Shown: positions 36,170 to 47,367 of the stretch, piece by piece
How the letters are laid out: each line of letters begins with the position of its first letter
Position numbering within the stretch: the first letter of the stretch is position 1
Assembly (NCBI GenBank): GCA_951804985.1
Contig: OX638130.1
Span: 86,213,069-86,277,068 of the forward strand
Source: Dryomyza anilis
Taxonomy: Eukaryota > Arthropoda > Insecta > Diptera > Dryomyzidae
Length of the DNA stretch: 64,000 nt
Reading direction: 5' to 3'
The notes under the pieces: model-generated
Seen by the model: only the letters and a program-made list of their open reading frames with translations
Database searches by the model: none
Told to the model about the DNA's origin: nothing
Translations under genes and position numbers: made by a program

Positions 36170-36367
36170 AAGCTGTTGATGCACCAGAACGGCACGACGG
36201 CCGTCGGCACAGATGACGCTGTGGGTGGTAGCTCAAGACGGATACAGGGCGTTGAAGAAGTTGAAGGTGTCGTGAGCAACAATGACAACGTGCAGGATGA
36301 GGAAGATGCGGAGAATGACGACGAGGACAATGATGACGATGTCGATGACATGCTGTACAGATACTAA
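36170..36367 (+). other. otd: In-frame 65-codon acidic extension after the otd stop
   Basis: After UAG the same frame continues KLLMHQNGTTAVGTDDAVGG through an E/D/N-rich stretch (QDEEDAENDDEDNDDDVDDM) to LYRY and TAA at 36365-36367. The base composition here looks coding-like, unlike the AT-rich UTR that follows at once. It could be a readthrough tail, the relic of a longer C-terminus, or an acidic simple-sequence tract open by chance. The stop context is UAG A; the leakiest known fly context is UGA C. Confidence 0.4.
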
Positions 36368-38620
36368 TAGGGAAATTTAGGCTAGCCAAAGTTAGACAAC
36401 ATCAAACATATCTGTAAAGTTAATAATAACCAAAAAAAAACACGAAATAATAATGGTCATGTGAAAAATGTTTCACGGGATGTGGTACGTTAATATGAGA
36501 AATACTAAAGTGTGTATAGCAAAAAAAAAAAATACACAGCCTGGATCAACGAAATACATAAGTGATAAGCAACTAAGTATATAACTTATTATGTGCATGT
36601 ATTATTTGATGTATCAATACATAATATAAGTTAATATATATATATCTAGATGTAAGCACTACATTTCATGGACTAGAACTGAAGCTAGACATCGGACATT
36701 CTAAGGACTTTTTAGACTTTGCAACGTATTGAAAAGTTTTTGTAATTATCCCAGACTTAAGACAGAATATACATAAAGTGACAATTCGTCTATGGCAACG
36801 ACGTTTATAAAGTTAAACTGAAATACTCTGGTAATCTAGAGGTTAAATACTCTGCTTATCTGGTAAACTAGGACTAGAACTGAAGATAAACGTCTGACGT
36901 TCTCTGAAGACCTTTCTGTTGTTCAACATATAGAAACGTATTCTTCATTTTCCAGACTTAAGCCTTTACCCAAAGTTACAATTCGTCTATGGCAACGACG
37001 TTTATAAAGCTAAACTGAAATACAGTGGTAATCTAGCTAAAATGCTCTATGTATGACTAGAACTGAAGATAGACGGGTGATATTTTGAAGACGTATAGAA
37101 ATGTTTTCGGAATATTCCAGACTTGAGAAAAATATACCCAAAGTTACAATTCGGTCATGGTAACGACGTTTAAACTGAAATATGCTGATAATCTTGGTTA
37201 TACTGTGTTGTTCCAACATCCGTTTAAAATCGTACAAATATTTAAATTCGAGCGCATGGGTTTTTGCTGTTCCAGAATTGGATTTTTTTAATGTAAATGA
37301 AGCATATTTCATAAGATTTTAAATCTGTTAAACTTCAGTAAAACGAATGCCAATCGATTTGAAAATGAATTTCGGGACGAAAATGGTAATATCAGTACTA
37401 AATATCTAAAGTAGAGTCAATAAACTGAAGAATGAGATTCTAAACTGTGACATAGAGTTTGATAGTACTCGAAAATGCATTGGATGATGAAAAGGTTACC
37501 TATTGCGTAAACATTTATAAAAACTTTTCTATTTTAAAAACGTTTATTTCAAAAAAATCTAAATCTTTTAAACATCACCTGACGAAATTTGGACAAAAGA
37601 CAAAAAGACATTTCACAAGTTTTAGTTAAATTCACTAAAATTATATCTAAAATGTAAATATAGCAAATAAATAATAAAGAAAAATTATAAATCATTTGCA
37701 ATCTCTATGTTAAGCTTAAAATAAAAACCTATTAAGCTGCAAATAAAAAAATCCCTAAAACTAAACCATTCCATATCATACAAAAACCACAAGAAAAATT
37801 TAATAAAAAAAAACCCAAAATATTTTGTAAAAATTAAAAATATTTTTTAAAGAAAATTAACGAATTAAATTTAATGAGACAATTTAAAATATAAATATAA
37901 AAAACACACACAAAAAATATTAAAATAGCGAAAGTGTATTCGCTGAATTTTACAATGTAATGTATTTAATTAAAGTATTTAATAAAACCAACAAAAAGCA
38001 AAAAAAAAATAAATAGCAGTAGCCGAAGGTATAGTTAATTTTATGTAGTTCATAGGCCACAAACAAAAAAAAAGAACAAATCTATATAATTAAATTACTA
38101 TATATATATAAAATATAGATATATAATTAAAAATATAAGTTTATTTAATTGTTTGTGAATAATGATATGTAAATGTATAGTATATACTCTAACACATACA
38201 CACACACAACATATATATACAAACATATACACTCTCACAAACAAACAAATAGACAGACAGACAGAAAGACACATCGAAAGTCGCAACAAACCGAAATTAT
38301 TTTTGTATAAGTTAGTTATTATGTTTTTAAAACAAACTTCCTTAAATTTAGTTAATTATTTAAATAAGTCTATTGCATTTTTCACATAATATGTTTTTAT
38401 TTTATAGTTTAGTAAACCTTTTGCTTTAGTTACAAATTTCTATTCATTTCTAAAGACATTGAATTGATTAAATTAAGCCAGTTGCAAAATCAAACAACTC
38501 GAAACAAATTCTTATTCTCAATATAATATAATGCAAAAAAAAAAAAAAAAACTAAAAAAAAACACGAAGAATTTTTAACGATTAATTGTATAAAGTAAAC
38601 CAAGAAAATAAAACAAAAAT
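36368..38620 (+). other. otd: Probable otd 3' UTR
   Basis: Long AT-rich sequence without coding features. Possible poly(A) signals AATAAA lie at 37666-37671, 37673-37678, 37981-37986 and 38607-38612, so alternative ends are likely. A Pumilio-type TGTAAATA lies at 37653-37660. Microsatellites of (CA) and (AGAC) lie at about 38193-38270. The true 3' end cannot be fixed from sequence alone. Confidence 0.55.
36671..37200 (+). repeat. Three-copy tandem repeat in the otd 3' UTR
   Basis: Units begin GACTAGAACTGAAG at 36671, 36872 and 37055 (periods about 201 and 183 bp). They share, in order, TCTGACG/ATCGGAC-like text, a CCAGACTTAAG-like word, AAAGTTACAATTCGTCTATG, GCAACGACGTTTATAAAG and CTGAAATAC. 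The third copy has shortened the ACGTTTATAAAG block. The copies keep GGCAACGACGTTTAAA-type cores better than their spacers. Confidence 0.85.
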
Positions 38621-38813
38621 ATTACAGAAATCGTACATGACTTTTTATTTAATACTACGTTTCTAACATAGATCGATTCCAGAGATTCCAGAGTTCGAGC
38701 AGACAATTGGTCAGGCGTGACCATCTAATGTAATAATGAGCAAATTCAAGAACAAAATGTCTTGTTCTTGCTCTTGACCTTGTACAATCGTTCATGTTAT
38801 TGTTCTTTCCTCG

Positions 38814-38897
38814 GCAGCTCTTGTTCTTGCATCGGCAGTTCTTGTTCTTGCATCGGTAGTTCTTGTTCTTGCAGCTGCAGCTCATGTTCTTGCATCG
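38814..38897 (+). repeat. Four-copy 21-bp tandem repeat
   Basis: Units 38814-38834, 38835-38855, 38856-38876 and 38877-38897 are variants of GCAGTTCTTGTTCTTGCATCG, kept at an exact 21-bp period. The core TTCTTGTTCTTGCATCG is also the inner end of the hAT-type MITE in intron 3. Less regular related words precede it at about 38740-38800. Because 21 is a multiple of three, the minus strand shows a short open CRCKNKN-type stretch, which I do not regard as a gene. Confidence 0.9.
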
Positions 38898-39569
38898 ACA
38901 GTTCAAATTAATGGCTATTTTCAAGTCTGACTATTATTCTGGACTGATAGGTCTAAACTGAATTTGTACGTGGAGTCTTAAGCTCGAATCACACGATTCA
39001 CTAAATTGTATCAATTTCAGTTTGCATCAACACAAAAATTGATGTATGTTGTTGATGCTAGAGTCATCAACAAAAATCAATTCTTTTTAAATGCTTGTTC
39101 TGAAACTAACAATAATAAATAGACATTAAATATATAATATTAAACAGACAAATGCACTTGAAACCCACTTCAAGACATTCACTTTGTTTCAAAACATTTA
39201 CTGTCGGAACTCTATGCTTCAAAATCAAATGAATATGTTGCTCACAACAACAAAGCATCAAGTACTTTCAAAACAAAACTGCAGTAAAGAGGTGTTGATT
39301 TGCAGTACTAAGTACTAAGTGCATTTTACATTTTTTAATATTGATATATAACAAAAAAATTAAAAGGTACAAGAAAATCATTTAAAATTATATTATTAAA
39401 TTGATGTTTTGACATTACTTGCAACTAATGAAACAAATACTGCCGTAAAGTGAAATCGGCCGAGAGACTTTATCATAAAGGGTTTTTTTTAACAGGGACG
39501 CTACAAAAGTAGAGCGACAGGGACAGCAAACGACGCCATATTTCTTGCCACTCTTTTGACATTTCTCTT
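38898..39569. other. Downstream flank, no gene recognised
   Basis: AT-rich sequence. A local cluster of ATCAACA/TTGATG words lies at about 39010-39080. Nothing coding was seen. Confidence 0.4.
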
Positions 39570-39687
39570 CAGTAAGGTTTGCCATTTCATGATGGAAAGA
39601 TAATTTGAATTTCGGTAGTAAATTTTAATAATTTCGACTAGTTGTTGGCTCTTATATCTTTTCATCGTGAAATGGCAAACCTTACTG
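39570..39687. repeat. Hairpin-forming inverted repeat
   Basis: The arms 39570-39594 and 39663-39687 are reverse complements with one mismatch (CAGTAAGGTTTGCCATTTCA on the left arm, then YGATG). Pairing extends inward with few mismatches through AAAGATA. The loop is about 60-70 nt. It could be the core of a MITE or a folded transcript. No target duplication was identified, and nothing supports expression. Confidence 0.7.
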
Positions 39688-40037
39688 TAGAGTGCAGTAG
39701 TGCATATTTGTAGAGGAATCTTTAAGAACATTTGTGCAGATGTCTAATAAAATAGAATAGATAAAGCTGCAATTAGACGAGTGATGGCAATGTGGTTCTA
39801 TAGTGGAGCACTCCCGGCATTTCTGACGACAAGAGTTAAAACCCCAACCCCACCGAGTTCGCGTATACTTCCAAAGTATTACTTAATACATTGTGAAAAA
39901 CATATACATATATATTTTTTAGTACAATATCATATAAATCAATCACCGTTCGAAGACTAATTAACTTGACAGCTCAGGGTTGACCGAGACTGGGCGAGGA
40001 CTTATGAATCACTATCACTATTCCTAGATATCTAGGG

Positions 40038-40073
40038 TTTTTGATAATACCTCTCATGAGGGTATTATCAAAA
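40038..40073. repeat. Near-perfect palindrome
   Basis: TTTTGATAATACC and its inverse GGTATTATCAAAA flank a short centre containing CTCATGAG. It lies between a short block also found after the retrotransposon relic (AGGGTTGACCGA) and that relic's coding part. Confidence 0.75.
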
Positions 40074-40203
40074 TCCGTAGAAGTAAACGGAGTAAACCAT
40101 ACCATGGCAAGATGGATGAGTGAAATACTTAAATGCAGAACTGAAAAAGTCAATGTTTGGCTGATTAATTTTTAAATTAGAAACCCACGAGGTTGTCCAC
40201 ACG

Positions 40204-40506
40204 GTGGAGTACTATCACCTAGTTGTAGATGAACTCCTGTGGATACTCACAAACACAGGAATAGAATGTCTGGGGTACGCTGATGACATCGTTATCATAT
40301 GCAGAGAAAAGTTTGAAGATACTCTGTGCGACAGACTAAAATTGGATCTTAGAATAACAAAGGAATGTTGTGTCTCCGTAGGACTAAATATTGATCCAGC
40401 AAATACCACTATGTTACCATTTACAAGAAAAATAACTTTAAATCTGAGAGCAATCAGGTTAGAAGAGACTGAAATAGATCGCAAAGAAGAGGTTAAATTT
40501 CTATGA
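40204..40506 (+). pseudogene. Reverse transcriptase fragment (YADD box)
   Basis: The 100-codon piece contains ECLGYADDIVIICREK, the catalytic YADD motif of non-LTR reverse transcriptases with two of the three active-site aspartates. Next come GLNIDPANTTMLPFTRK, the usual G-x-x-x-NP..T-x-x-(L/M)..F-(S/T)RK block, and EEVKFL, before a TGA at 40504-40506 that replaces the usual YLG-type text. The N-terminal palm and fingers are missing. Confidence 0.8.
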
Positions 40507-40533
40507 ATAATACTAGACAACCAACTCTTATGG

Positions 40534-41046
40534 ATGAAACAAGAGCAAGAAGTAACACGAAAAGCAACACGCGCCATTATAATAAGTAAATCCATTGCTA
40601 GAAAAAATTGGGGATGCACACCCAAAATAATGCGATGGATGTACACGATGATGATTCGACCCAATGTATCTCATTACAACAAAGAAGTCCTTAGAGAAAG
40701 TTCAAAGACAGGAGTCATGAGAACATGTCCCACTGCGGCGTTGGAGGTACTTCTTGAACTAGAACCACTTTACCTGTTCTTACAGAGGGTAGTGAAGGGA
40801 GCACTGGGAAATGGAAATAACGGAATGGGTATGAGAGTCAGGGAAGCTAGCCTTATATCTGAACGTCTCCCAGAAATCCCAACCATAAAGGACCGCAAAA
40901 CTAAAAGAATTAACTTCGTGAAAAATTTCACGACTAAACTCAGTAACAAAAAGCAATGGAAGAACATATCTGATACATATTTTACAGATGGATCATTAAC
41001 TGATGAAGGAACTGGAGCAGGAGTATATGGGCCCAGAACCAAATAA
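40534..41046 (+). pseudogene. RT thumb region and start of RNase H (relic)
   Basis: It continues the previous piece in a reading frame closed by stops. The thumb-like part contains SIARKNWGCTPKIMRWMYTM and RTCPTAALEVLLELEPLYLF. The end reads DTYFTDGSLTDEGTGAGVYG, the start of RNase H with its first catalytic aspartate in TDGS. A stop at 41044-41046 separates it from the next piece. Confidence 0.8.
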
Positions 41047-41055
41047 TCTGAATCA

Positions 41056-41502
41056 ATGGGGAAATTTATCAGCATCTTTCAAGCGGAAATATACGCTATT
41101 GATAGATGTATCCAGTTCAATCTTGACAGAAACTACAACAACAAGAATATAGCAGTCCTATCTGACAGTCAGGCGGCTATTATGGTATTAGAATCATATG
41201 AGATTACCTCCGAACTGGTATGGGAATGCCTAGATAAAATCAACAAACTAGGTATGACAAACAATGTCACCATACTTTGGGTCCCTAGACACAAGGGAAT
41301 AGAAGGTAACGAAGAAACTGACAAGTTAGCCAGAAAAGGGGCCGCAATAAAGCTCATAGGCCCAGAACCTTTCTGTGGAATCGGCGACAGTGTGATCAAA
41401 AAGATACTGCGGGAAGAACAGTCAAATATAAGAGAAGAGCTATTGTTGGGGTTACCAAAGCTACGACAATCAAAGAAACTTATCGGGACCTTAAAAAATT
41501 AA
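41056..41502 (+). pseudogene. RNase H domain (relic)
   Basis: The frame contains FQAEIYAIDRC (catalytic E), AVLSDSQAAIMVL (catalytic D), and WVPRHKGIEGNEETDKLARK (conserved H and final D). Together with TDGS in the preceding ORF, all expected RNase H residues can be seen. It ends in a premature stop, and the C-terminal cysteine tail follows out of frame. Confidence 0.85.
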
Positions 41503-41960
41503 AATAATATATTAAATTAACTAAGAACAACCTAAGAATCTTAACAGGATTTCTCACAGGTCACTGCAGACTTGGAGAACATTTTACAAGAATGGGTACT
41601 CAGTCCGACAGCACATGTAGGTTCTGTTTGGAGTGCACATTCTGGAAACTTGTGAAGATCTAATGCGCACAAGGAAGAAAATTCTTGGATTCTATCAACC
41701 GAGTCAATCCGATATCAGGGAAATAAAATCAAACGAAATAATCAGGTTTATTACTGTGATTGGCCTGGTGGAGTTCTGTTGGAGAAAGATGTAACACATA
41801 TACCAGAAACCCTACGAACTGAGTATTACATAACCAATATTAAGCACATCAGGACACTACTGTATTTACTAGGGAGGTGTCATAGTTGGCAACACTATCA
41901 ACTGCGGTTCCAAGCGGGGCATAATATATTCTATCAGGTCGCAGTACATTAACCTATTAC

Positions 41961-43859
41961 AAATAATAATAATATGAATCAATACATGGCAGCTTAGGGT
42001 TGACCGAAGACTAATGAACCAGTACTTGGCTGTGCAAACATGGGAGAGATTTGGACGAAGATTTATATATTATTATTTAATTTAATCTCTGTATATTATT
42101 CTGAAACCGTTTACTTACCTTATACACTTTCTCCTCTTCTGTTGGTTATGTGTAAACCCTCCGCACGTTACCCATAAGCATTGTATAGTGTACTTAGATA
42201 AAAATGGAATGAAATCAACTTGGTATTTATGCAAAATTGAACCCAAATTTATGTTTACGAACTGAAACCATACCATTATTCGTAGGAAAATCGTTTTTTT
42301 TCTATTTATATCTTTAAAATTCATACATACACAGACGCTTGCTTGTCTGGCTGTGCTTTGTTGTTCTATTCGTGAAAACACACACATGCAAATATTGTAT
42401 GTATATCATGCCGTTTTTTGATACCTAAGAAGAAAAAAATTTGCAATCAAGACAAATTGTACTTAGTTACTTTTTTGATACCTAAGAACTTAATGTCTGA
42501 ATATCTAGAAAAATTTGGTTTAGTTACTTTCAACAGACAGACAGGCAGACTAACAAACAGATGACGACCTCGCAAAACAAAGCATACAGACAGAGCAATA
42601 TCGAAGAAAACAATAACAATACATGAACACGTGTTCTTTTTTCGATGAATACAGCAACAATTTTGCGTGTTCTTTTTGGTTTTTAATAATCAATAAATTA
42701 ACTTCTGAAAATCTAGTTGAATAAAGTTTGTTTACTTTTTTGACAACTAAGTAATTAGCTTTCTTAATATCCAGATGACAAATTCTTGAATTTTAGTAGT
42801 ATATTATTGATATTAGTCAAATTCTACTATTTTTATTTCTAACCGAATTCTTCTCGAGTTTTAGAATTTTATTTCCCTCCGTGTACCTTGAGCGTGGCAC
42901 AATTTTAAACATCTTTAAATACAAAAATAGTTATAAATGTTAGGGACAAAGTGAAGAAGAAGAGTATACCATAGGGACATGTGATTAATACTAAACATAA
43001 TATATAGTTTTCTTATTAATTAAAACCTGTCTACAAATTATGATTATCATGAACATATTTTGTTTTCTATAACTTTTTTTTGAAGACGATAATGATTGCG
43101 GCCTAACTTCGTATTAAAAATTAGCATTGCAAAATGTGCGGTATCTGCTTTATTTTGGAGTTTTTGTAAAATACAAAAATTTGCTTTTTTTATACAAGTT
43201 ATATATGCAATTAAGTAGATTAGTTAATGGGATTTATAATAGCTAAATGTCAGCTCTTAAATGTAACCCTAAGTAAAATGTAATATATCAATTTAATATT
43301 TCTATGAAATTTTTAATTAAATTGAAAAACATCACCGATCTTCGCGGAAATCACTTAAAATGAAATGCACTATGGAATAACTTCCAGATATGTGCTATGC
43401 GCTTCACAACTGCTCAATCAATATTGGTACGACATATCGATGATTTCAACGAAATCTGACGAGATTTAATGCAAGTCACCCTGTGTGTGATTGTGTGATC
43501 AACGAGCGCGCAATGATATCGCAATGTGATCCATGTGATCACAATATTTTTAAAGCTGGCGACAAATATTTTTATTTCTATTCTTTTGCGACATGAGCAA
43601 TAAAACACCTACAACAATAACGATAATTTCATGCTTGAGCAATGCAAAGAATAATAAAAGACAAACGAAATAAAAAGAAAAATAATAATAATAATAAATA
43701 AATAAAATCTAAGAAGTCAAATAATGACAATTATAAATAATAATGATGATGAAAAAAAAAATGATCAAGAAAGACTTTTTGTGTTCAATGTCATAACATA
43801 TGCTCAATAAGAAAAAAACCACCGGTGGAATGATGTAAGCAAAAGTTAGAGAACAATCT
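41961..43859. other. Intergenic, no gene recognised
   Basis: AT-rich with a few simple repeats, such as AATAAT/AAATAAAT at about 43680-43710. A cluster of GTGATC/GATCAC words lies at about 43485-43545. Short ORFs show no family features. Confidence 0.4.
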
Positions 43860-43899
43860 TAAGTTGATGTTGGTGCCAACTAATTGCAAGAAACTTCAT

Positions 43900-45110
43900 T
43901 CTACTGTGGTATAGATACAAATGTATCTGATGGATACGTAAATGGTATGCGCTTGTTGTAGAGCACATACAAAGGTTTCTCGCTCTAGTGTACAGTTAAT
44001 GCTATCCAGTAGATACTTTTTTGTGCACTTACAAGTTATATAGATACTATCTTTAATAACAGATTAGGCGTTGTTGGTTTAAAACAAAAAGATACTTTTG
44101 AAGCGCTTCAAAAAACACTATGCAAAATTAAAAAAAAAAAACATCTTAATGCTCATACTTGTTGCTGCACCTTGTATCTCACAGTTACACGCGTATCTAA
44201 ATATTTTTATAATACGCAACTTTGATTAATTTGTATTTGATTGACAATTTCCACAAAAGCCAACTTTCCTGCCGGTCGTTGATTTGTTGTTCAACATATT
44301 CGCAGTGACTTATTGTGTATCTTTGCATTCCGCAGATACGCCATTTAATTTGTATCTATGAATAGACAGTTAATTTCTTTTGACTCAAAAATACCAAATA
44401 GCGTTTTTTTTGCTTCAGTAGCTTCAATTATTCAATTTTCGTGTGTGTTTTTATCAAATTAATTAATTGATTTTTTCGCACTTTGTCATTACATAAGCCA
44501 TACTTCTTTCGTGCTGTTTTTATTGTATCTGTGAAGTTTTTTTTTGTATCTGTAAAGTTTTTTTCTTGTATCTCTGAAGTTTTTTTTTGTATCTCGAAGT
44601 TGTTTTTATAGCTATGAAGTTGTTTTTGTAGCTATGAAGTTATTTGTGTATATATGAAGTTGTTTTTGTATCTATGAAGTTGTTTATGTATCTATGCAAC
44701 TAAATGAAGTTATCAGTCGTCGCCATGTTGCTTACATAAGCGTGAACGCGTGATAAAAGTATCTGCATTACGTAGAAAGTTTTTAATAAATAAAAATGAT
44801 TTTCCGCAGTACGCGTTGGTAGTAAGTAGTATCTACAAGATGTATCTACAAGTTGTTTGGCACTGCAAAGTAGAAGTTTTTTCCTTTCTTTTTTATTTTG
44901 ATTTTTTGTAACCGACACAAACAGCAGGAAATCGCGCGTTCGTTCGTCGTACATTTGAGTGAGTGACAAATTAAATTGTCAGTCAATCTCATCGTCGCCT
45001 GTTAAACTCTGTGTTTTTAATGCGCAAAACCTGTAACAGAAACAGCAGCAGCAACCTATGCTATTCCATACCGTATCGTATCGTACCGTACCGTACAGTA
45101 CAGTAAACTC
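43900..45110. other. GTATCT/AGATAC-rich stretch
   Basis: The same hexamer pair that marks 12.6-15.2 kb is dense here, at about 43915-43930, 44010, 44040, 44090, 44175, 44205, 44318, 44335, 44355, 44525-44600, 44660-44695 and 44825-44850. The stretch ends in a (CGTAT/CGTAC) microsatellite at about 45067-45102. It includes the tandem repeat at 44523-44705. No ORF of note; the nature of the motif is unknown. Confidence 0.6.
44523..44705 (+). repeat. About nine-copy 20-bp tandem repeat
   Basis: Units are variants of TTGTATCTATGAAGTTGTTT with lengths of about 19-24 bp. In the first four units the tract after GAAGT is a T run; later units read GTTGTTTTTGTA. The GTATCT core degrades to GTAGCT or GTATAT in the middle. 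Confidence 0.85.
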
Positions 45111-45689
45111 TCGCACATTGAAACCAGTTTGCACTAATAAGAAATGGTTCTATTTTTTTGTGTTCACATCGCCTATAGTCTGACAGTTGTTGAGTAGTGA
45201 AGTTGAGCCATGTACAATTTTTTTTTACAATTCACTAACGCTCGACCCGAATTGTACGAAATCGAAAAATAGAATCCGTTGGATGATTTCGAATCTGCTT
45301 ATGCGATTACTTATGCGTGAAAGATGCAAATTTTTGTGGACAAATCAATCGGAATGCGGAACCAGTAACACATATTCATTTTTATAGTTTAAGCAGAATT
45401 TCAATTTAAGCATCTAGAATTCGCTTGTATCTAGTTTTAAAGAATTCAACGGAAAATTGCATGCATGTCTTTATTATGTGTTAGAATTTTAAACCTATCA
45501 CCACATCATTTTTATAGCTAGAGGAATTAAAATATCAATTAAGATTAGCATATTGATAGAGCTTGATTTTAGTAGTATCATGTCGATAAATCAAAATTGG
45601 ATGTCGTTAAACTTAATATTAGATGTTTTTTTTTATTAAAATTACTATTACGATATTCAAAACCTTATCTCATCGATAACGCAATATTT
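45111..45689. other. No feature recognised
   Basis: AT-rich sequence without coding or repeat signal that I can name. Confidence 0.35.
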
Positions 45690-46040
45690 TTCGAATCGAA
45701 TACATGAACCCAATTAGCCCTGGGAGAACCGTTTTGAGACCACGACTCATGAGACCTTTTTCTTGAAGAATATAACCAATTTTCCTATCCATATTTCTAA
45801 GATGTCTGAAAGGTCTTCGAGGAAGTATTTGCCCAAGGGTTGAAATCTGGCAACGGCAAGGGCAGGGCATTTGCAGAGATAGTGAAATAGAGATACCTTC
45901 TCATTAATATCGTTGCAGCTGCGGCAATGTGTGTTAATTCCAGTCTGTTAAAGAGATTCTCCCATTGCCCAGTGTCCCGTGATAATTGCAACAGTCCTCG
46001 TAATATCTACACGTGACCTGGAAATTAAGTTTCTTGATCT
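45690..46040 (-). pseudogene. C-terminal tail of a non-LTR retrotransposon ORF (relic)
   Basis: The minus-strand text contains ITGHWAMGE..., THCRSCNDINEKVS and a CPCRC-type block across two frames. This is the GHW...CxxC...H...CPAL tail pattern following RNase H in I/LOA/R1-type elements. The frames are shifted several times. It lies opposite in orientation to the jockey relic that follows. Confidence 0.5.
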
Positions 46041-46199
46041 GCATGTGTCGTAAATGATTAAGGTTAGGTTATAAAGATTTTTGGATGGCGAAGCCATTAC
46101 TTCCACTCGGAGACCTAACTATCGATTCCATTTTTTTGGAGTGTGAGAACCTATCACAATTGATAACTGCTGATTACCAGTGAACCAGTGCGTACTCTG

Positions 46200-46720
46200 T
46201 CTCGGTTAACTAAAACGGTGTAAGACATACTTCACCCCTGCTGACTTACGCACTGTCTACACCACCTGTATTCGGCCTAAGGTGGAATACAACTCGCACA
46301 TTTGGGCAGGGCCTTCAAAATCCTCTTTGGAGTTCCTGGACCGAATACAACAACGTGCGATATATCTAATAGTGGATGAAAATATTTCATCCTCTATTGG
46401 TTCTCTTGAGCAACGAAGGACCGTTGAGTGTGTTAGCCTGTTTTATAGGTATTACAATGGTGTGTTCGAGGGAAATACATGGTCTGATTACACCAGGTCG
46501 TGTGTTCCCTTGTTCTACTCGGGCATCAAACCAAGCCCACCCATTCGTAGTCCACTCGGCTCTCAATAGAACCACGCATTATAGAGAGAATTCGTTCTTC
46601 TGTCGCACGATACGTTTGTGGAATAATCTCCCTGCGTCTGTTTTTCTCGACATTTTTGATATAGCTAAGTTCAAAACAAACATCCACCGACACTACTCCA
46701 TCTTTCCTCCTTCCCTTTAA
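46200..46720 (+). pseudogene. Jockey-type reverse transcriptase C-terminus (relic)
   Basis: Frame one reads VEYNSHIWAGPSKSSLEFLD and RIQQRAIYLI...LFYRYYNGVF. The text continues in a shifted frame with THYRENSFFCRTIRLWNNLP and ASVF...FKTNIHRHYS. This is the characteristic end of jockey-clade ORF2 (EY-x-SH-x-W...LD-x-x-Q-x-RA...LFYRYY-x-G...R-x-x-x-LWN-x-LP). One frameshift near 46500 and lack of the 5' part make it inactive. Confidence 0.8.
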
Positions 46721-46899
46721 ACTATCATCCCTTCTTACGATCAACATTGGGCATTGCATGAATAGAGGGCATCCCCTGAGCGTTGGTTAATTTGTAAAAA
46801 AATGTGTCGTATATGGACCAGGCATTTATGGAGATCGCACTAGAGGAGAGCCTTGCCCACCTAGTTTTAGCTATAGAGTGTTAGTGAGAGAATACATTT

Positions 46900-47345
46900 C
46901 TTTTTACAAGGGAACAAATATTTACTCTGCTTCGGAATTGTGGAGTGAGGAAACCCGTCTTGTTAGCTCGTCAGCTTTTTTCGTTCACCTCTATGTTGCT
47001 CTGTCCTAGAATTCAGAGGAGAGTTATTTTTAGTTGACGATCGAGACAGAGGACCTCATTTGTTTACTGTGCTACTAGTTTGGAGTTTGCGGAGTCTATG
47101 GATTTGATTGCCGCTTGGTTATCGATTATGATAGCATCGTTTCTGTTGAATGTTTTGATTTTACTATGAATGTTACAGGCTTCTCTCAGAGAAGCCTCTA
47201 ATTGCAAGTCATTCTTGGAAAACACTTGCGTGGTCTGGGAGCCGGATAGATTTGGCTATGTTGAAAGATTCTGAAAAATAGCTGCACCTGTACCACAATT
47301 CATTTTCGAATTGTCAGTGAAGATAGTTGGGTCGAAACTCTTTGT
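46900..47345 (-). pseudogene. RNase H relic of a non-LTR retrotransposon
   Basis: The minus strand reads TIFTDNSKMNCGTGAAIFSE then SFNIAKSIRLPDHASVFQ, followed by a stop where relatives read AE. Next is a piece resembling NRNDAIIIDNQAAIKS in another frame, the second catalytic aspartate region. TDNS replaces the usual TDGS. It resembles the plus-strand relic at 8300-8890 (FxSE...VFQ). Confidence 0.6.
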
Positions 47346-47367
47346 TGCGCAACTTCGTCAAGGAAGG

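Larger units (their letters stand above)
40190..41960 (+). mobile_element. Truncated RNase H-bearing non-LTR retrotransposon (copy 2)
   Basis: The copy keeps the 3' half of ORF2: the end of reverse transcriptase, RNase H, and the Cys/His tail near 41550-41660, broken by frameshifts and stops. The block at 330-1990 is another, more damaged copy of the same family. A phrase containing AGGGTTGACCGA lies on both sides (about 39975 and 41995), which suggests overlapping 3' tails of more than one copy. The RT plus RNase H architecture points to the I/LOA/R1 group. It is inactive. Confidence 0.85.

Noticed and set aside
38655..38924. Cys/Lys/Asn repeat protein on the minus strand
   Set aside because: It is the translation of the 21-bp tandem array and surrounding related words.
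46282..46720. Two overlapping plus ORFs as separate genes
   Set aside because: They are one jockey ORF2 end split by a frameshift.
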